A stretch of 64,000 nucleotides of DNA. Source: Chryseobacterium camelliae (lineage in GTDB: Bacteria; Bacteroidota; Bacteroidia; Flavobacteriales; Weeksellaceae). Location of the stretch: positions 806,001 through 870,000 of the forward strand of contig NZ_CP022986.1 in the NCBI RefSeq assembly GCF_002770595.1, written 5' to 3'. Numbering within the stretch: position 1 is the stretch's first letter; each line of letters opens with the position of its first letter. The notes under the pieces are model-generated. The model had not been told where the DNA came from and made no database searches. It saw nothing but the letters and a program-made list of their open reading frames with translations. A program made the position numbers and the translations under genes. Positions 15,074 through 24,699 of this stretch are shown here, piece after piece.

Positions 15074-15718
15074 TCAAAACTTAAAGATAAATTTGATGTC
15101 TACATTAAAATGCGGACGGAAACCTTCCTGTTCCTTGTCCCTGTCGTTCAGGAAACCAAATACATTGATGGGTTCAACCCCATATTCTTTGCCTTGTACA
15201 TTCCGGTACCTGATGTTCCGGTGGGCAATCCCGATTCCTACCTTCGGCATAAAACCGAACCATGAAGATTCCCTGTGCAGCAAAATGCTGTAATTGATGC
15301 TCAGTGCCTGGCGTGTCCTTTCATAATCCGCAGACTGGAAATGGTAGTATGAACCTGTTTCATCACTGTATTCTTCATTGATTTTTTTAGACTGATGGTT
15401 AAGGTAAGAAAATTCAGCAGAGATAAAATGTTTCAGCTTGGAATCCGGTGCAAGGCTGTAGTAGACTTCCGGCTTCACCTCAAAGATGGTATGGTCGTTT
15501 TCTTCAATATGATAAGGGGTCATCCCCTTCCGTCCGTAGGCTACTTCTGTACCGAGCCACCAACGTTCATTCAGGCGGTGCATGTACCCGACATTCCAGC
15601 GATAATCTCGGAGCGGAGCGAATCCGCTCACGGTAATAATGGAACGGTAATCACCCTGCTGGGCAGAAATCCCAAGTCCAAGTAAAAGAAAAATAAAACA
15701 GGTAAATTTTTGTATCAT
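15074..15718 (-). CDS. Probable outer-membrane beta-barrel protein
   Basis: The 214-residue protein starts with a signal peptide (CFIFLLLGLGISAQ) and then alternates hydrophobic and polar residues in short strands rich in Tyr, Phe and Trp. It ends in FNVDIKFIFKF, the aromatic ending expected of an outer-membrane barrel. The layout suggests a small barrel of about eight to ten strands. I do not recognise a characterised family. It lies directly downstream of a small lipoprotein gene on the same strand (16 bp gap), so the two are probably co-expressed. Confidence 0.75.
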   Translation of the reverse strand: MIQKFTCFIFLLLGLGISAQQGDYRSIITVSGFAPLRDYRWNVGYMHRLNERWWLGTEVAYGRKGMTPYHIEENDHTIFEVKPEVYYSLAPDSKLKHFISAEFSYLNHQSKKINEEYSDETGSYYHFQSADYERTRQALSINYSILLHRESSWFGFMPKVGIGIAHRNIRYRNVQGKEYGVEPINVFGFLNDRDKEQEGFRPHFNVDIKFIFKF

Positions 15719-15734
15719 AGATTTTAAATAGTTA

Positions 15735-16193
15735 TCAGTTGGTTTCTACGGTCAAACCTTTGGCCATTGAGATGCTGTCTGCTTTACTGCCCTGATGATA
15801 GATCTTGATGTAAGACAGCCTGCCCTCCTGAGTATAATATTTCCATGGGCCGAAATAAAACCAGTGCCTTTCACGGGCCGAAATTTCAAGCTTGGACTGA
15901 CCTGATTCCATCACCTTACCATTGGGAAAATACCGTTTGGTTTTTGTGATGTCTTTCCTGATCTTATTTTTTTCGTACAGCCTATTCCCCAGGAATGTTT
16001 TCCAGGTTCCTGTTTTCTCTCCGTTCCTGTACTTTCCTATAGCAACCAGGGTTCCTTCATCAGCCGAATATTCCTCTTTCCATTTCCCATGCCTTTTACT
16101 GACATGATGATCGTCTTTGATATACTGATTCATTTTGGTTGTGCAGGAAGCCATGCATAATACCATTAAAACAGGAACAAGTATTTTATTCAT
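15735..16193 (-). CDS. Small lipoprotein with MORN-like repeats
   Basis: From the ATG at 16193 the protein has 152 residues and begins MNKILVPVLMVLCMASCTTK, a lipoprotein signal with the cysteine of the lipobox at 17. The body has repeats such as HGKWKEEYSADEGTLVAIGKY, NGEKTGTWKTFLGNRLYEK and FPNGKVMESG, like MORN/YwqK-type proteins. Its function is not known. The start codon follows immediately after the T-run of the kbl terminator. The next gene, 16 bp downstream, encodes a beta-barrel protein. Confidence 0.78.
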   Translation of the reverse strand: MNKILVPVLMVLCMASCTTKMNQYIKDDHHVSKRHGKWKEEYSADEGTLVAIGKYRNGEKTGTWKTFLGNRLYEKNKIRKDITKTKRYFPNGKVMESGQSKLEISARERHWFYFGPWKYYTQEGRLSYIKIYHQGSKADSISMAKGLTVETN

Positions 16194-16231
16194 AAAAAAA
16201 ACAGGATTTCCACAAATATAGAAAATCCTGT
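16194..16231 (-). terminator. kbl terminator with a promoter in its loop
   Basis: On the minus strand, ACAGGATTTTC and GGAAATCCTGT pair around a loop and are followed by eight T, forming a rho-independent terminator 31 bp after kbl. The loop holds TATATTTG (16213-16220), a consensus -7 box for the lipoprotein gene, whose ATG follows the T-run directly. Confidence 0.75.
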
Positions 16232-16261
16232 TTAATTCCACTCAGGTAGAAATATATTAAT

Positions 16262-17458
16262 TTAAGAAATCACATTCAGTGCCTTACCTACTTTTTCAAA
16301 AGCGGCAATGGCTTTATCCAGATGTTCTCTGGTATGGGCTGCGGAAAGCTGTACCCTGATCCTTGCTTTTCCTTTCGGCACCACCGGATAGAAGAACCCG
16401 ATCACATAAATGCCTTCATCCATCAGCTTTTCAGCCATTTTCTGAGCGAGAGGCGCATCATACAGCATCACCGGAACTATAGCAGCGTCCCCGTCCGGGA
16501 TATCAAACCCCTTTGCTTTCATTTCGGTCCTGAAATAGGCTGCATTTTCCATGACACGGTCACGAAGAGACGTATCCTCAGAAATCATATCCAATACTTT
16601 CAGCGCAGCCCCAACGATTCCCGGAGCCAGTGAATTGGAGAACAGATAGGGTCTTGAACGCTGTCTCAGCATATCAATGATCTCCTTTTTACCAGAAGTA
16701 AATCCGCCCAAAGCTCCTCCAAGGGCCTTTCCTAAAGTAGAGGTAATAATATCTACCCTGCCCATTACTTCATTGGCTTCGTGCGTTCCGCGTCCTGTTT
16801 TTCCTATGAATCCTGTTGCATGGGAATCATCAACCATTACCAGCGCATTGTATTTATCCGCCAGGTCGCAAACGCCTTTCAGGTCAGCAACAATACCATC
16901 CATGGAAAATACTCCGTCCGTTACAATGATTTTAAACCTGTGATCTTTCTCGGATGCTGCCATCAGCTGCGCTTCCAGGTCTTCCATATTGTTGTTTTTG
17001 TACCGGTATCTTGCCGCTTTGCAAAGACGTACCCCATCAATAATGGATGCGTGGTTCAGTTCATCTGAAATAATGGCATCTTCTTCCGTAAATAACGGTT
17101 CAAAAACCCCTCCGTTGGCATCAAAACAGGCTGCGTAAAGAATAGTGTCTTCCAGCCCGAGGAAATCAGCAATCTTCTGTTCCAGCTGTTTGTGGATGTC
17201 CTGAGTCCCGCAGATGAAACGCACGGAAGACATTCCGTAGCCATGGGATTCAATCATATCCTGGGATGCTTTCATCACATCAGGATGGTTGGATAGTCCC
17301 AGATAATTATTGGCGCAGAAATTCAGTAATTTCTTTCCGTTGGCTTCAATCTCAGCACTCTGCTGGGAAGTGATGATGCGCTCTCTTTTGTAGAGTCCGT
17401 CATTTTCAATATTCTCAAGTTCGTTCTGTAAATGCTGAAGGTATTTTTCAGAGATCAT
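16262..17458 (-). CDS. kbl: Glycine C-acetyltransferase (2-amino-3-ketobutyrate CoA ligase)
   Basis: The enzyme splits 2-amino-3-oxobutanoate with CoA into glycine and acetyl-CoA, the second step of threonine breakdown. The protein has 398 residues, matching the Escherichia coli enzyme in length. The pyridoxal-phosphate lysine is Lys244 in STLGKALGG, and other class II aminotransferase signatures ([20 protein letters not shown]) are in place. No threonine dehydrogenase gene is adjacent. It is transcribed away from the cupin gene, so the intergenic operator at 17561-17587 could also affect it. Confidence 0.96.
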   Translation of the reverse strand: MISEKYLQHLQNELENIENDGLYKRERIITSQQSAEIEANGKKLLNFCANNYLGLSNHPDVMKASQDMIESHGYGMSSVRFICGTQDIHKQLEQKIADFLGLEDTILYAACFDANGGVFEPLFTEEDAIISDELNHASIIDGVRLCKAARYRYKNNNMEDLEAQLMAASEKDHRFKIIVTDGVFSMDGIVADLKGVCDLADKYNALVMVDDSHATGFIGKTGRGTHEANEVMGRVDIITSTLGKALGGALGGFTSGKKEIIDMLRQRSRPYLFSNSLAPGIVGAALKVLDMISEDTSLRDRVMENAAYFRTEMKAKGFDIPDGDAAIVPVMLYDAPLAQKMAEKLMDEGIYVIGFFYPVVPKGKARIRVQLSAAHTREHLDKAIAAFEKVGKALNVIS

Positions 17459-17560
17459 TATTGTTAATTTTAGATGTGCTAATTTAAGAAAAAGGCAGTA
17501 AACTAAAGAGCCCTCTACTTTTTATTCTTCCCGGCGGAAACAAAGGGCTTATTTAACTAA

Positions 17561-17587
17561 ATTAGTCTATTTAAAAAGTAGACTAAT
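17561..17587. promoter_or_regulatory. Palindromic operator upstream of the cupin gene
   Basis: ATTAGTCTA-N9-TAGACTAAT is a perfect 9-bp inverted repeat. It ends four bases before the -7 box and so covers the -33 region. The cysH site at 3335-3361 has one identical arm and the same spacing. Confidence 0.7.
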
Positions 17588-17590
17588 CAT

Positions 17591-17598
17591 TATCTTTG
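17591..17598 (+). promoter_or_regulatory. -7 box of the cupin gene
   Basis: TATCTTTG matches the Bacteroidota -7 consensus. The transcript should start near 17602, 16 nt before the ATG. No TTG is present at -33; that place is taken by the palindrome. Confidence 0.6.
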
Positions 17599-17617
17599 TG
17601 AGTCTAAATAATGAAGT

Positions 17618-18496
17618 ATGAATCTATCGCCCATACCGAAGGTCAGGCAAATGAATGCCGGAGATTTCCTGAAAAACCATATGAAGACAGCCAAGCCTGT
17701 AGTACTGGAAGATTTTGTTGATCCCGGAAGCCCTGCCTTCCAAAAGTGGAATTATGATTATTTTAAATCTATCGCCGGAGACCATCAGGTCAATATTTAC
17801 GGCAGCGAAATAGAATCTCTCGACAGGGTGGCCAGCAAGCCTGTACGGCAGAGCACGTTCTCCGAATACCTTGACCAGATCCGTACCGCGCCTACTGAAG
17901 AACGGCTTTTCCTGTTCAATCTCCTGACCATAAAACCGGAACTTAAAAGCGACCTTCAATATCATGATGTTACCGATGGCAAAGTCCTGAAATGGCTGCC
18001 TTTTATGTTTTTCGGAGGCGAAGGCTCTGTGACCCGGAACCACATTGACATTGATATGTCGCATGTTTTTATCACACAATTCCAGGGCATCAAGCGCATC
18101 TGGCTTTTCCCATGGGAACAGTCTGACCTGATGTATAAACTGCCATACAATTTCCACAGCCTTGCGAATGTAAAAGAACCGGATTATGATGAGTTCCCCG
18201 GACTGAAATACATCAACGGTTATGAAGCGGTCATCCAACCCGGCGAGACCCTGTATATTCCTTCAGGCTGGTGGCACTACATCCAGTACGAAACGGAAGG
18301 CTATTCGGTTTCTGTCCGTGCCCTGCCTTCCAGCTGGCTGGAGAAGTGGCGCGGATTCAAAAATATGGTTGTCATCCGTAACTTTGATAACCTGATGCGT
18401 ACCATTTTCAAAGAGCGCTGGTTCAGGCATAAAGTGAAAGCAGCCAGAAGAAGGGCTGATAAAGCCATTAAAAAACAAAAGAGCTTTCAGATCTAA
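17618..18496 (+). CDS. Cupin-like (JmjC-type) Fe(II)/2-oxoglutarate oxygenase family protein
   Basis: This 292-residue protein is of the cupin_8/JmjC group, relatives of hydroxylases that modify proteins or small molecules. The metal-binding HID appears in TRNHIDIDMSHVF, and the distal histidine in YIPSGWWHYIQY; the spacing fits an HxD...H iron site. The substrate is unknown. The C-terminus is basic (KAARRRADKAIKKQK). The promoter region carries the same palindrome as cysH, suggesting control by the same regulator and a link to sulfur or redox state (inference). It is divergent from kbl. Confidence 0.85.
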   Translation: MNLSPIPKVRQMNAGDFLKNHMKTAKPVVLEDFVDPGSPAFQKWNYDYFKSIAGDHQVNIYGSEIESLDRVASKPVRQSTFSEYLDQIRTAPTEERLFLFNLLTIKPELKSDLQYHDVTDGKVLKWLPFMFFGGEGSVTRNHIDIDMSHVFITQFQGIKRIWLFPWEQSDLMYKLPYNFHSLANVKEPDYDEFPGLKYINGYEAVIQPGETLYIPSGWWHYIQYETEGYSVSVRALPSSWLEKWRGFKNMVVIRNFDNLMRTIFKERWFRHKVKAARRRADKAIKKQKSFQI

Positions 18497-18507
18497 ACTG
18501 AAAGCTC
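18481..18507 (-). terminator. Terminator of the M1 peptidase gene, overlapping the cupin 3' end
   Basis: Ten-base stem GAGCTTTCAG/CTGAAAGCTC with a 7-nt loop. Read on the minus strand it is followed by a T-rich run. Its loop contains the stop codon of the convergent cupin gene. Confidence 0.8.
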
Positions 18508-18514
18508 CTGTATG

Positions 18515-20440
18515 TTAGTATTTGATAAATTTTATATCCTTGTCCTTAATCCTGAACATATAGGTTCCCGGAACCAGCTCAGCGATATTGACTGCTTTGC
18601 CAGGCTCGTAGGCAGCCTTTCTAACCAGCTTTCCGTCTGTAAAGTAGATGGTATAATCCGTTTTTTGGAAGATTCCTTTTATGTTCAGCTCATTGCGTGC
18701 CGGATTAGGATAAAGGGCAAATGTTTCGGTTGGGAGATCTGCTGTTCCTAAAGTCGCATCCTGGGCCACTGTGGAATTTTTCTCCAGGATCTGGTATTCA
18801 TAATTGAACTCCACACTGGCTACCGGGAAAGATACGGTCTGCGTAAAATACTGGTTGTTGGTGGTATTGTTCAGGGCAAAATAAGCTACCTGTCCACCGG
18901 TTCCGTTTACTTTTATGGGTAACGGCATTTCAAAGAAACTTACCGTAGGGCTGCTCTGCACCTGGGAAGCCCTGAAAGTAACCTGATTTCCGTTCTGTTT
19001 CCAGCGGATGGTATACGTAGGATACCCTTCTCCGTAGATCCAGTCGTTGAAGAATTCCGTAAAATCCTTGCCGGTTGACTGTAGTAATGAGGTATTAAGA
19101 TCCGCGGTCTTAGCATAGCTGTAGGCCAGGTTGGGCCTGGAATGATACTCTTTTAAGGCCTGGTAAAAAGCCGTATCGCCTAAAATCCACTTCAGCATCC
19201 TGAGAACATAGCCTCCTTTAGCATAAGACAGCCTGCTGCTGAAAATCACTCCGATATTGTCCAAATTGGAATCGTCCACATACACGCTTCCTCCCGGCGC
19301 TCCCGTAATATAATTTTTCTGCCCCAGCAGATAAGTCATGAACTGGGTATTGGTCATCAGAAGTTTTTCATTGGCCAGGTGTTCGCCGAAGGTGGCAAAG
19401 CCTTCATTCAGCCAGATATCATTCCACGTGCCGCAGGTTACCTTATCGCCAAACCACTGATGCGCAAGTTCGTGGGCAATCACTCCCCTGTCCCAGCTGC
19501 TCATGGAAGACATGGTCTGGTGTTCCATGCAGGTCCCGCCGTACTGGAATTCCATATGCCCGTATTTCTCATTCCTGAACGGATAAGCTCCGAAATAAGT
19601 TTCAAAAGTATCCATCACCTGCTTCGTCCAGTTGATATTGGACATCGTTGACGTATTATTGGCCGTGGTTGGGTATACATAGTTTACAAAAGGGAACGGC
19701 GGCGATCCCATGGTATCATTCAGTTTGGTAAAATTGGTGATAGCCAGGGCGACGAGATAAGAAGCCATAGGATACATGGTCCTCCAGAATGTGAGCTTTT
19801 TCCCATTCTGAAGCTGGGTCTCAGACATCAGTTTACCGTTGGCTGCCACATTGTACTGTGATGGTGCAGTAATTTTAAAGTCGAAACGGTCGATCTTATC
19901 ATTCATGCTTTGTTTTGTCGGGAACCAGTCCTGGGCTCCGTAAGGCTCGCTCAGTGTGGAAATAATGGGTGTCCCGTTCTGTGATCCGCTTGAAAATGCG
20001 TTGTTATCAGTAGCCGGCGGTCCGGAATAGGTAATCTTTAATGAGTCCGTCACATTAGCCGGAAGCGAAGACGCGAAATCAATCCTGACTTCCTTTGTAG
20101 GCAGCTGCTGGAAAATGAGGTTGGTCCCGTGATACTGCACCTGAGAAACCGTCAGCGTATTGGCCAGGTCAAAATAGATGCTGCTCATGCTCTGCGACGG
20201 CTTAAAATGCGATGTGACAGAGCCGGAAATATTGTAAACAGCCGGATCCAGGCTGACCTCCATCCTTTGGTACAGCAGGTCATAGTTAAGGGTATTGGGA
20301 TTGACATTATAGGCAGTCATCTTTTGGGTAAAAGATTTCATTTCCTTATCAACCAACCCTTTGTGTTCTGCACTCAGCTGTTGGGAGAATCCCTGCTGAC
20401 TAAACAATAAGGTTACTGCTAAAAGGGAAAGTTTTTTCAT
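18515..20440 (-). CDS. Secreted M1 family aminopeptidase with T9SS C-terminal domain
   Basis: This zinc metallopeptidase of the M1 family has 641 residues from the ATG at 20438-20440. Signal peptide LSLLAVTLLFSQQGFSQQ is followed by the M1 beta-domain, then the zinc site HELAHQWFGD with the third ligand Glu in WLNEGFATFGEH. The substrate-binding GxMEN motif is represented by GGTCMEHQT. The last 80 residues form a type IX secretion sorting domain (FALYPNPARNELNIKG, ending KDIKFIKY), so it should be secreted or surface-attached by T9SS. The start is set by a -7 box at 20463-20470. Confidence 0.93.
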   Translation of the reverse strand: MKKLSLLAVTLLFSQQGFSQQLSAEHKGLVDKEMKSFTQKMTAYNVNPNTLNYDLLYQRMEVSLDPAVYNISGSVTSHFKPSQSMSSIYFDLANTLTVSQVQYHGTNLIFQQLPTKEVRIDFASSLPANVTDSLKITYSGPPATDNNAFSSGSQNGTPIISTLSEPYGAQDWFPTKQSMNDKIDRFDFKITAPSQYNVAANGKLMSETQLQNGKKLTFWRTMYPMASYLVALAITNFTKLNDTMGSPPFPFVNYVYPTTANNTSTMSNINWTKQVMDTFETYFGAYPFRNEKYGHMEFQYGGTCMEHQTMSSMSSWDRGVIAHELAHQWFGDKVTCGTWNDIWLNEGFATFGEHLANEKLLMTNTQFMTYLLGQKNYITGAPGGSVYVDDSNLDNIGVIFSSRLSYAKGGYVLRMLKWILGDTAFYQALKEYHSRPNLAYSYAKTADLNTSLLQSTGKDFTEFFNDWIYGEGYPTYTIRWKQNGNQVTFRASQVQSSPTVSFFEMPLPIKVNGTGGQVAYFALNNTTNNQYFTQTVSFPVASVEFNYEYQILEKNSTVAQDATLGTADLPTETFALYPNPARNELNIKGIFQKTDYTIYFTDGKLVRKAAYEPGKAVNIAELVPGTYMFRIKDKDIKFIKY

Positions 20441-20462
20441 ATGGAGATCATTATTTTGCAAC

Positions 20463-20470
20463 CAAAGATA
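20463..20470 (-). promoter_or_regulatory. -7 box of the M1 peptidase gene
   Basis: TATCTTTG on the minus strand, directly after the T-run of the dacB terminator; a leader of about 19 nt precedes the ATG. Confidence 0.5.
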
Positions 20471-20504
20471 AAAAAAACCTTTCAATCCATGATTAAAAGG
20501 TTTT
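20471..20504 (-). terminator. Rho-independent terminator of dacB
   Basis: On the minus strand AAACCTTT and AAAGGTTT enclose a 13-nt loop and run into T7. Confidence 0.8.
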
Positions 20505-20528
20505 ATCTTAATGAATTTTTAATTTTTT

Positions 20529-22001
20529 CTATAAATCTAATGCAGGTTCAAGAATTTTCTCCATTCTTTTTTTCACCATATCCACAGATCCTGCATAATT
20601 ATTAACCATTAATGAGAAGACCAATGTCTTTCCAGTATTGGTTTTAAGATATCCTGCAAGGGTTTTCACTTTATTCAGAGTTCCCGTCTTCGCAAATACC
20701 TGCCCGTTTCCGGTTCCGATGAACATTCTTTTCAGTGTGCCTGACTGGCCGCCTACCGGTAGAGAATGGAGATATGTATTGTAATATTTCTCATCCATCA
20801 AAGAAGTCAAAAACTTGGCCTGGGCAATAGGCGTTACGTGATTGCTTCTTGAAAGCCCGCTGCCGTCCATATAGTTCAGCCCCTGTATATCAAAATTCCG
20901 CTCTCTCAGATGTTCCGTTACCACAACTCTTCCGGACTCCGAAGTCTGGTCACCCAGTTTCTGGAAGCCTACCGTTTTAAGAAGCGCTTCTGCCAGGGAA
21001 TTGTCACTGTGCTGATTGGTATAGTAGATGATATCACCGAGCGTAGGTGATTTGTACATGGCAAGCATTTTACGGCTTTCAGGATTGGCATCCGTCATTT
21101 TCGGGGTTACCTTTCCGGTTACGGCAATACCGCTTTTTACAAGAGTCGTCCTGAAGGTATTGGCAAGATAAGCCGGAGCATCAGGAAGCTTTGTCGTCAG
21201 AATGCCGTTGCCTTCGTATTTGTCTGCGTACACTACTTTCTTCACATACGGTGAAACATAAAAGTATTTCTTATCCGCAGAAAAACCGGTGCTGTTTTTA
21301 ACAATCAGTTTCTCGTTGGCCGGATTGATTTCCTGAGTGGTCCCTGCCGGGAGGTAGTAATTATTATGTTCCAACCAAACAACATTTTCCGGAAGCCCTG
21401 AAATATTGCCTTTGAAAAGCGCTGTCTGGATTATAATATCACCATTTACCTTTTTGATCCCCTCACGTGACATTCCGCCCATGAAATCTGAAATAATATC
21501 CCTGTACGACCATGCACCCGCCTTGTTGGTTCCCAAAGAAGGGTCGCCGCTTCCTACAAGGTAGAGGTTTCCGTTCAGCACTCCATTTTCATCAATACTT
21601 CCGGAATACTCCAGCTGGGTCATCCAGCGGTAGTTTTCTCCAAGCAGGTTCATGGCCGTCTCGGTGGTCAGGAGTTTGGTGGTGGAAGCAGGGACCAGCG
21701 GTGTGGTTTCGTTATACGAAGAAATCACCTTCTTCGTTTTCGGGTCATATACCACGAAGCCCCAGGTTGCATTCTTAAGCACCGGATCCGCCATCATGGT
21801 ATTAACATTGATATCCACGAGCTCTTTGGCTGACAAAACGGTCTTCTCTACTGCAGCAGTGACAGGAGAAGGAAGATTTAAAGTGCTTTTCTGATTGTCG
21901 TAAGCCTGTGAATACAGTACTGTGGAAACGGTAGATTGGGCAAAGAAAAAACCAGTGGCCAAAACCGTAATACCTGAAACATATTTTCTGAAATTTACCA
22001 T
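20529..22001 (-). CDS. dacB: D-alanyl-D-alanine carboxypeptidase/endopeptidase (PBP4 type)
   Basis: This penicillin-binding protein of peptidase family S13 trims or cleaves peptidoglycan cross-bridges. The protein has 490 residues with a signal peptide ending near FFFAQS. The three active-site motifs are present in order: SxxK as PASTTKL (Ser106, Lys109), SxN as SDNSLAEALL, and KTG as FAKTGTLNKV. The large insertion between the first two motifs is typical of class C low-molecular-mass PBPs. It is a single-gene unit with its own terminator; upstream TATGTTTG (22069-22076, minus) may be the -7 box. Confidence 0.95.
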   Translation of the reverse strand: MVNFRKYVSGITVLATGFFFAQSTVSTVLYSQAYDNQKSTLNLPSPVTAAVEKTVLSAKELVDINVNTMMADPVLKNATWGFVVYDPKTKKVISSYNETTPLVPASTTKLLTTETAMNLLGENYRWMTQLEYSGSIDENGVLNGNLYLVGSGDPSLGTNKAGAWSYRDIISDFMGGMSREGIKKVNGDIIIQTALFKGNISGLPENVVWLEHNNYYLPAGTTQEINPANEKLIVKNSTGFSADKKYFYVSPYVKKVVYADKYEGNGILTTKLPDAPAYLANTFRTTLVKSGIAVTGKVTPKMTDANPESRKMLAMYKSPTLGDIIYYTNQHSDNSLAEALLKTVGFQKLGDQTSESGRVVVTEHLRERNFDIQGLNYMDGSGLSRSNHVTPIAQAKFLTSLMDEKYYNTYLHSLPVGGQSGTLKRMFIGTGNGQVFAKTGTLNKVKTLAGYLKTNTGKTLVFSLMVNNYAGSVDMVKKRMEKILEPALDL

Positions 22002-22160
22002 CTATTTTCTCATTTTCTTATAAATTTGATCGGCTAAGAATCAATAAGTTAAATTAATAACATCCGGTCAAACATATAATCAACGGTCAAAAGTAGAGAA
22101 TATTGCTTAAAGTAGGACTTGGTGGCCCCTATAAAACCCTATAAAGTTTGTTAAAAAATG

Positions 22161-24608
22161 TTAATAATCCACAAAAATATCTTTTTTCACACTTTGATAA
22201 GCTATTATTTCATTGAACTCCTGAACACTAACCGCCACCAATTGCTTAAATGCTTCATATTTCTTTCCGCGCGGCAGTTTAAGCATAATCTGAAACTGAT
22301 AAAGGTTGTTCAGTTTAGCAATCTGAGCCCTTTCCGGGCCTAGGACACATTCTTCCGGCAGGTACTTCCTGAGCACAGAACCCAAAAATTGGGAGGCACG
22401 GTCGACCCGGTCCTCTTTCCTGTGCTTAAGTTCAATCATCATGAGCCTCGTAAATGGCGGATAGTGGAATTTCTTCCGCTCATCCAGGAAATATTCATAG
22501 ATTTTCGCAGGATCATTCATGGTGATCAGCTGAAAAACGGAATGTTCGGGATGATAGGTCTGAATGATAATCTTCCCGTTCCCGGAAACCCGGCCGGCCC
22601 TTCCGGAAACCTGTGTAATCAGCTGATATGCTCTTTCCTCTGCCCTGAAATCCTGTACATACAGCATGGAATCTGCTTTAGGAATGGTTACGAGTTCTAC
22701 ATGATCAAAATCCAGCCCTTTGGAAATCATCTGGGTTCCCACGACGATATCCGTTTCCCGGGATTCTATTTTCTCATACAGTTTTTCATACGCAAATTTT
22801 TTCCGCATGGAATCTACATCCATCCGGTCCACCTCCTGATCGGGGAATAGTTTGGATACTTCCTCATGGATCTGCTCCACGCCCACTCCTCTTTCATTCA
22901 GGTTCTCCGAATGGCATTTCGGGCAAACCCTGGGTTTTGACGCCCGCTGTCCACAGTAATGGCACTTCATTTCATTGGCTGCTTTATGGTACGTCATCAC
23001 CACATCGCAGTTGGAACAGTAGTTAACATATCCGCAGGTTTCACATTCCACGACATTTGCGTAGCCGCGGCGGTTATGCAATACCATGACCTGATTATGC
23101 TCATCCAGCGTCTTTTTGATTTCATCCGTCAGTTTCAGGGAAAAATTGCCGGTCACTTTTTTGGATTCCTGGGCTTCTTTGAAATTAATGATTTCATAGG
23201 ATGGCAGCTTTACATTTCCAAACCGTTCATTAATCAGGACATAGGTAAGCTTGTTTTTTTTGGCGAGATAATAACTTTCCACAGAAGGCGTTGCCGATCC
23301 TAAAATGACCCGGGCACCGTACAGTGGCCCGAAAACCAATGAAGCATCCCGTGCATTGAAATACGGCGATACTTCTCTCGGACGGTATGCAGAATCATGT
23401 TCTTCATCCACAATAACGAGTCCCAGGTTCTGAAAAGGCAGGAACAGGGCATTGCGGGTTCCGATCAGGATCCTGAGGTCATTCTGGCGTACCTTTTTCC
23501 ATACTTCCACCCGTTCGAAATCCGTCAGTTTCTGATGGTAAAAACCAAGCAGCTTCCCGTATTTTTTCTCCAGCCGCTGGATGATCTGTTTGGCCAGTGA
23601 CGTTTCAGGCAGCAGGAACAATACGTTTTTACCCTGCTGAATGCATTCTTCAATTTTTTCCAGGTAAATATGGGTCTTACCGGAAGAGGTAACGCCATGC
23701 AGCAATACATTTTTGCCTTCTTCAAAAGCAGCGTCAATATCGGACTTCGCTTTTTTCTGTGCATCGGAAAGTTCTTCAATGGCTTCTATATTGCCCTCGT
23801 AACTTTCCAGCCGGTCCTTGCGGAGGTAATATTCTTCCACCAGGTGCTTATCGGCAAGCGCTTTAAAATGGGAGGAGGCAAAAAAGCCGTCTTCAAAGAG
23901 GTCTGACTTTCTGATGGGCTGATCGGGATTCTCGGTCTGCTTTTCCAGGATAAACAGGAAAAGCTCCTTTTGTTTTACCGCCCTGTTCAGCTTTAACAAC
24001 ACCTCCATCAGGTTCATATCCTTGATAATCTCATCGCGGACCTTTACATAAGCGACTTCTTTCGCTTTATACTTTTCTGCAATTTTCTCATCAATTTCTA
24101 TGTATTGGAGGTCAATCAGGGAATTGATGGTTTTGATGATATCTTTCTTGGGAATAAAAGCCTCAATATCCGTAAGGTTAATGAGCTGCCTGACTTCCAG
24201 GGCCTGGATCAGGTACATTTCATTCACATCAAGGTTTTCAAAATCGATGACCGCATTGGGCTTTAGCTTCAGGTAGGTTTCACTCTCCAGCTTCAGGGAA
24301 GATGGAAAAGCAAAACGGTAGATCTCACCCAGGCCGCACAGATAATAGTCTGACAGCCAGCTCCAGAATTTAAGCTGGGCTTCCGGCACAATGGGCTGTT
24401 CGTCCAGAATACTGATGATATCCTTGGCCAGAAAGCCTTCCGGCTGATTTTGATGCAATTCAAAAACAATCCCGGTGTAAATCTTTTTGCCACGAAAAGG
24501 GACCAATACCCGCATTCCCTTCTGAATCTGCGGTACAAGTTCTTCAGGAACGGTGTAAGTAAAAGATCCTTTTAAATTTAACGGTAAAATAATCTGGGCG
24601 TATTGCAA
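22161..24608 (-). CDS. priA: Primosomal protein N' (replication restart helicase)
   Basis: PriA reloads the replicative helicase at stalled forks. The protein has 815 residues. The N-terminal DNA-binding domain is followed by the helicase core with Walker A in LLHGVTSSGKTHIYLEK, the DEEH box in LVIVDEEHDSAYRP, and GSATPSVESY. Eight zinc-binding cysteines follow (CETCGYVNYCSNC ... CHYCGQ ... CPKCHS). The start codon is TTG at 24606-24608, giving MQYAQIILPLNLKGSFTY, which fits the family N-terminus; no in-frame ATG is nearby. Confidence 0.96.
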   Translation of the reverse strand: MQYAQIILPLNLKGSFTYTVPEELVPQIQKGMRVLVPFRGKKIYTGIVFELHQNQPEGFLAKDIISILDEQPIVPEAQLKFWSWLSDYYLCGLGEIYRFAFPSSLKLESETYLKLKPNAVIDFENLDVNEMYLIQALEVRQLINLTDIEAFIPKKDIIKTINSLIDLQYIEIDEKIAEKYKAKEVAYVKVRDEIIKDMNLMEVLLKLNRAVKQKELFLFILEKQTENPDQPIRKSDLFEDGFFASSHFKALADKHLVEEYYLRKDRLESYEGNIEAIEELSDAQKKAKSDIDAAFEEGKNVLLHGVTSSGKTHIYLEKIEECIQQGKNVLFLLPETSLAKQIIQRLEKKYGKLLGFYHQKLTDFERVEVWKKVRQNDLRILIGTRNALFLPFQNLGLVIVDEEHDSAYRPREVSPYFNARDASLVFGPLYGARVILGSATPSVESYYLAKKNKLTYVLINERFGNVKLPSYEIINFKEAQESKKVTGNFSLKLTDEIKKTLDEHNQVMVLHNRRGYANVVECETCGYVNYCSNCDVVMTYHKAANEMKCHYCGQRASKPRVCPKCHSENLNERGVGVEQIHEEVSKLFPDQEVDRMDVDSMRKKFAYEKLYEKIESRETDIVVGTQMISKGLDFDHVELVTIPKADSMLYVQDFRAEERAYQLITQVSGRAGRVSGNGKIIIQTYHPEHSVFQLITMNDPAKIYEYFLDERKKFHYPPFTRLMMIELKHRKEDRVDRASQFLGSVLRKYLPEECVLGPERAQIAKLNNLYQFQIMLKLPRGKKYEAFKQLVAVSVQEFNEIIAYQSVKKDIFVDY

Positions 24609-24699
24609 AGGAATAAATTAAACGTAAAATTAAGGGTTTATTTATACAATTGCAATTATTTCTTACTTTTAAAGCTGTAATATCCATCTGAAAGATCCC

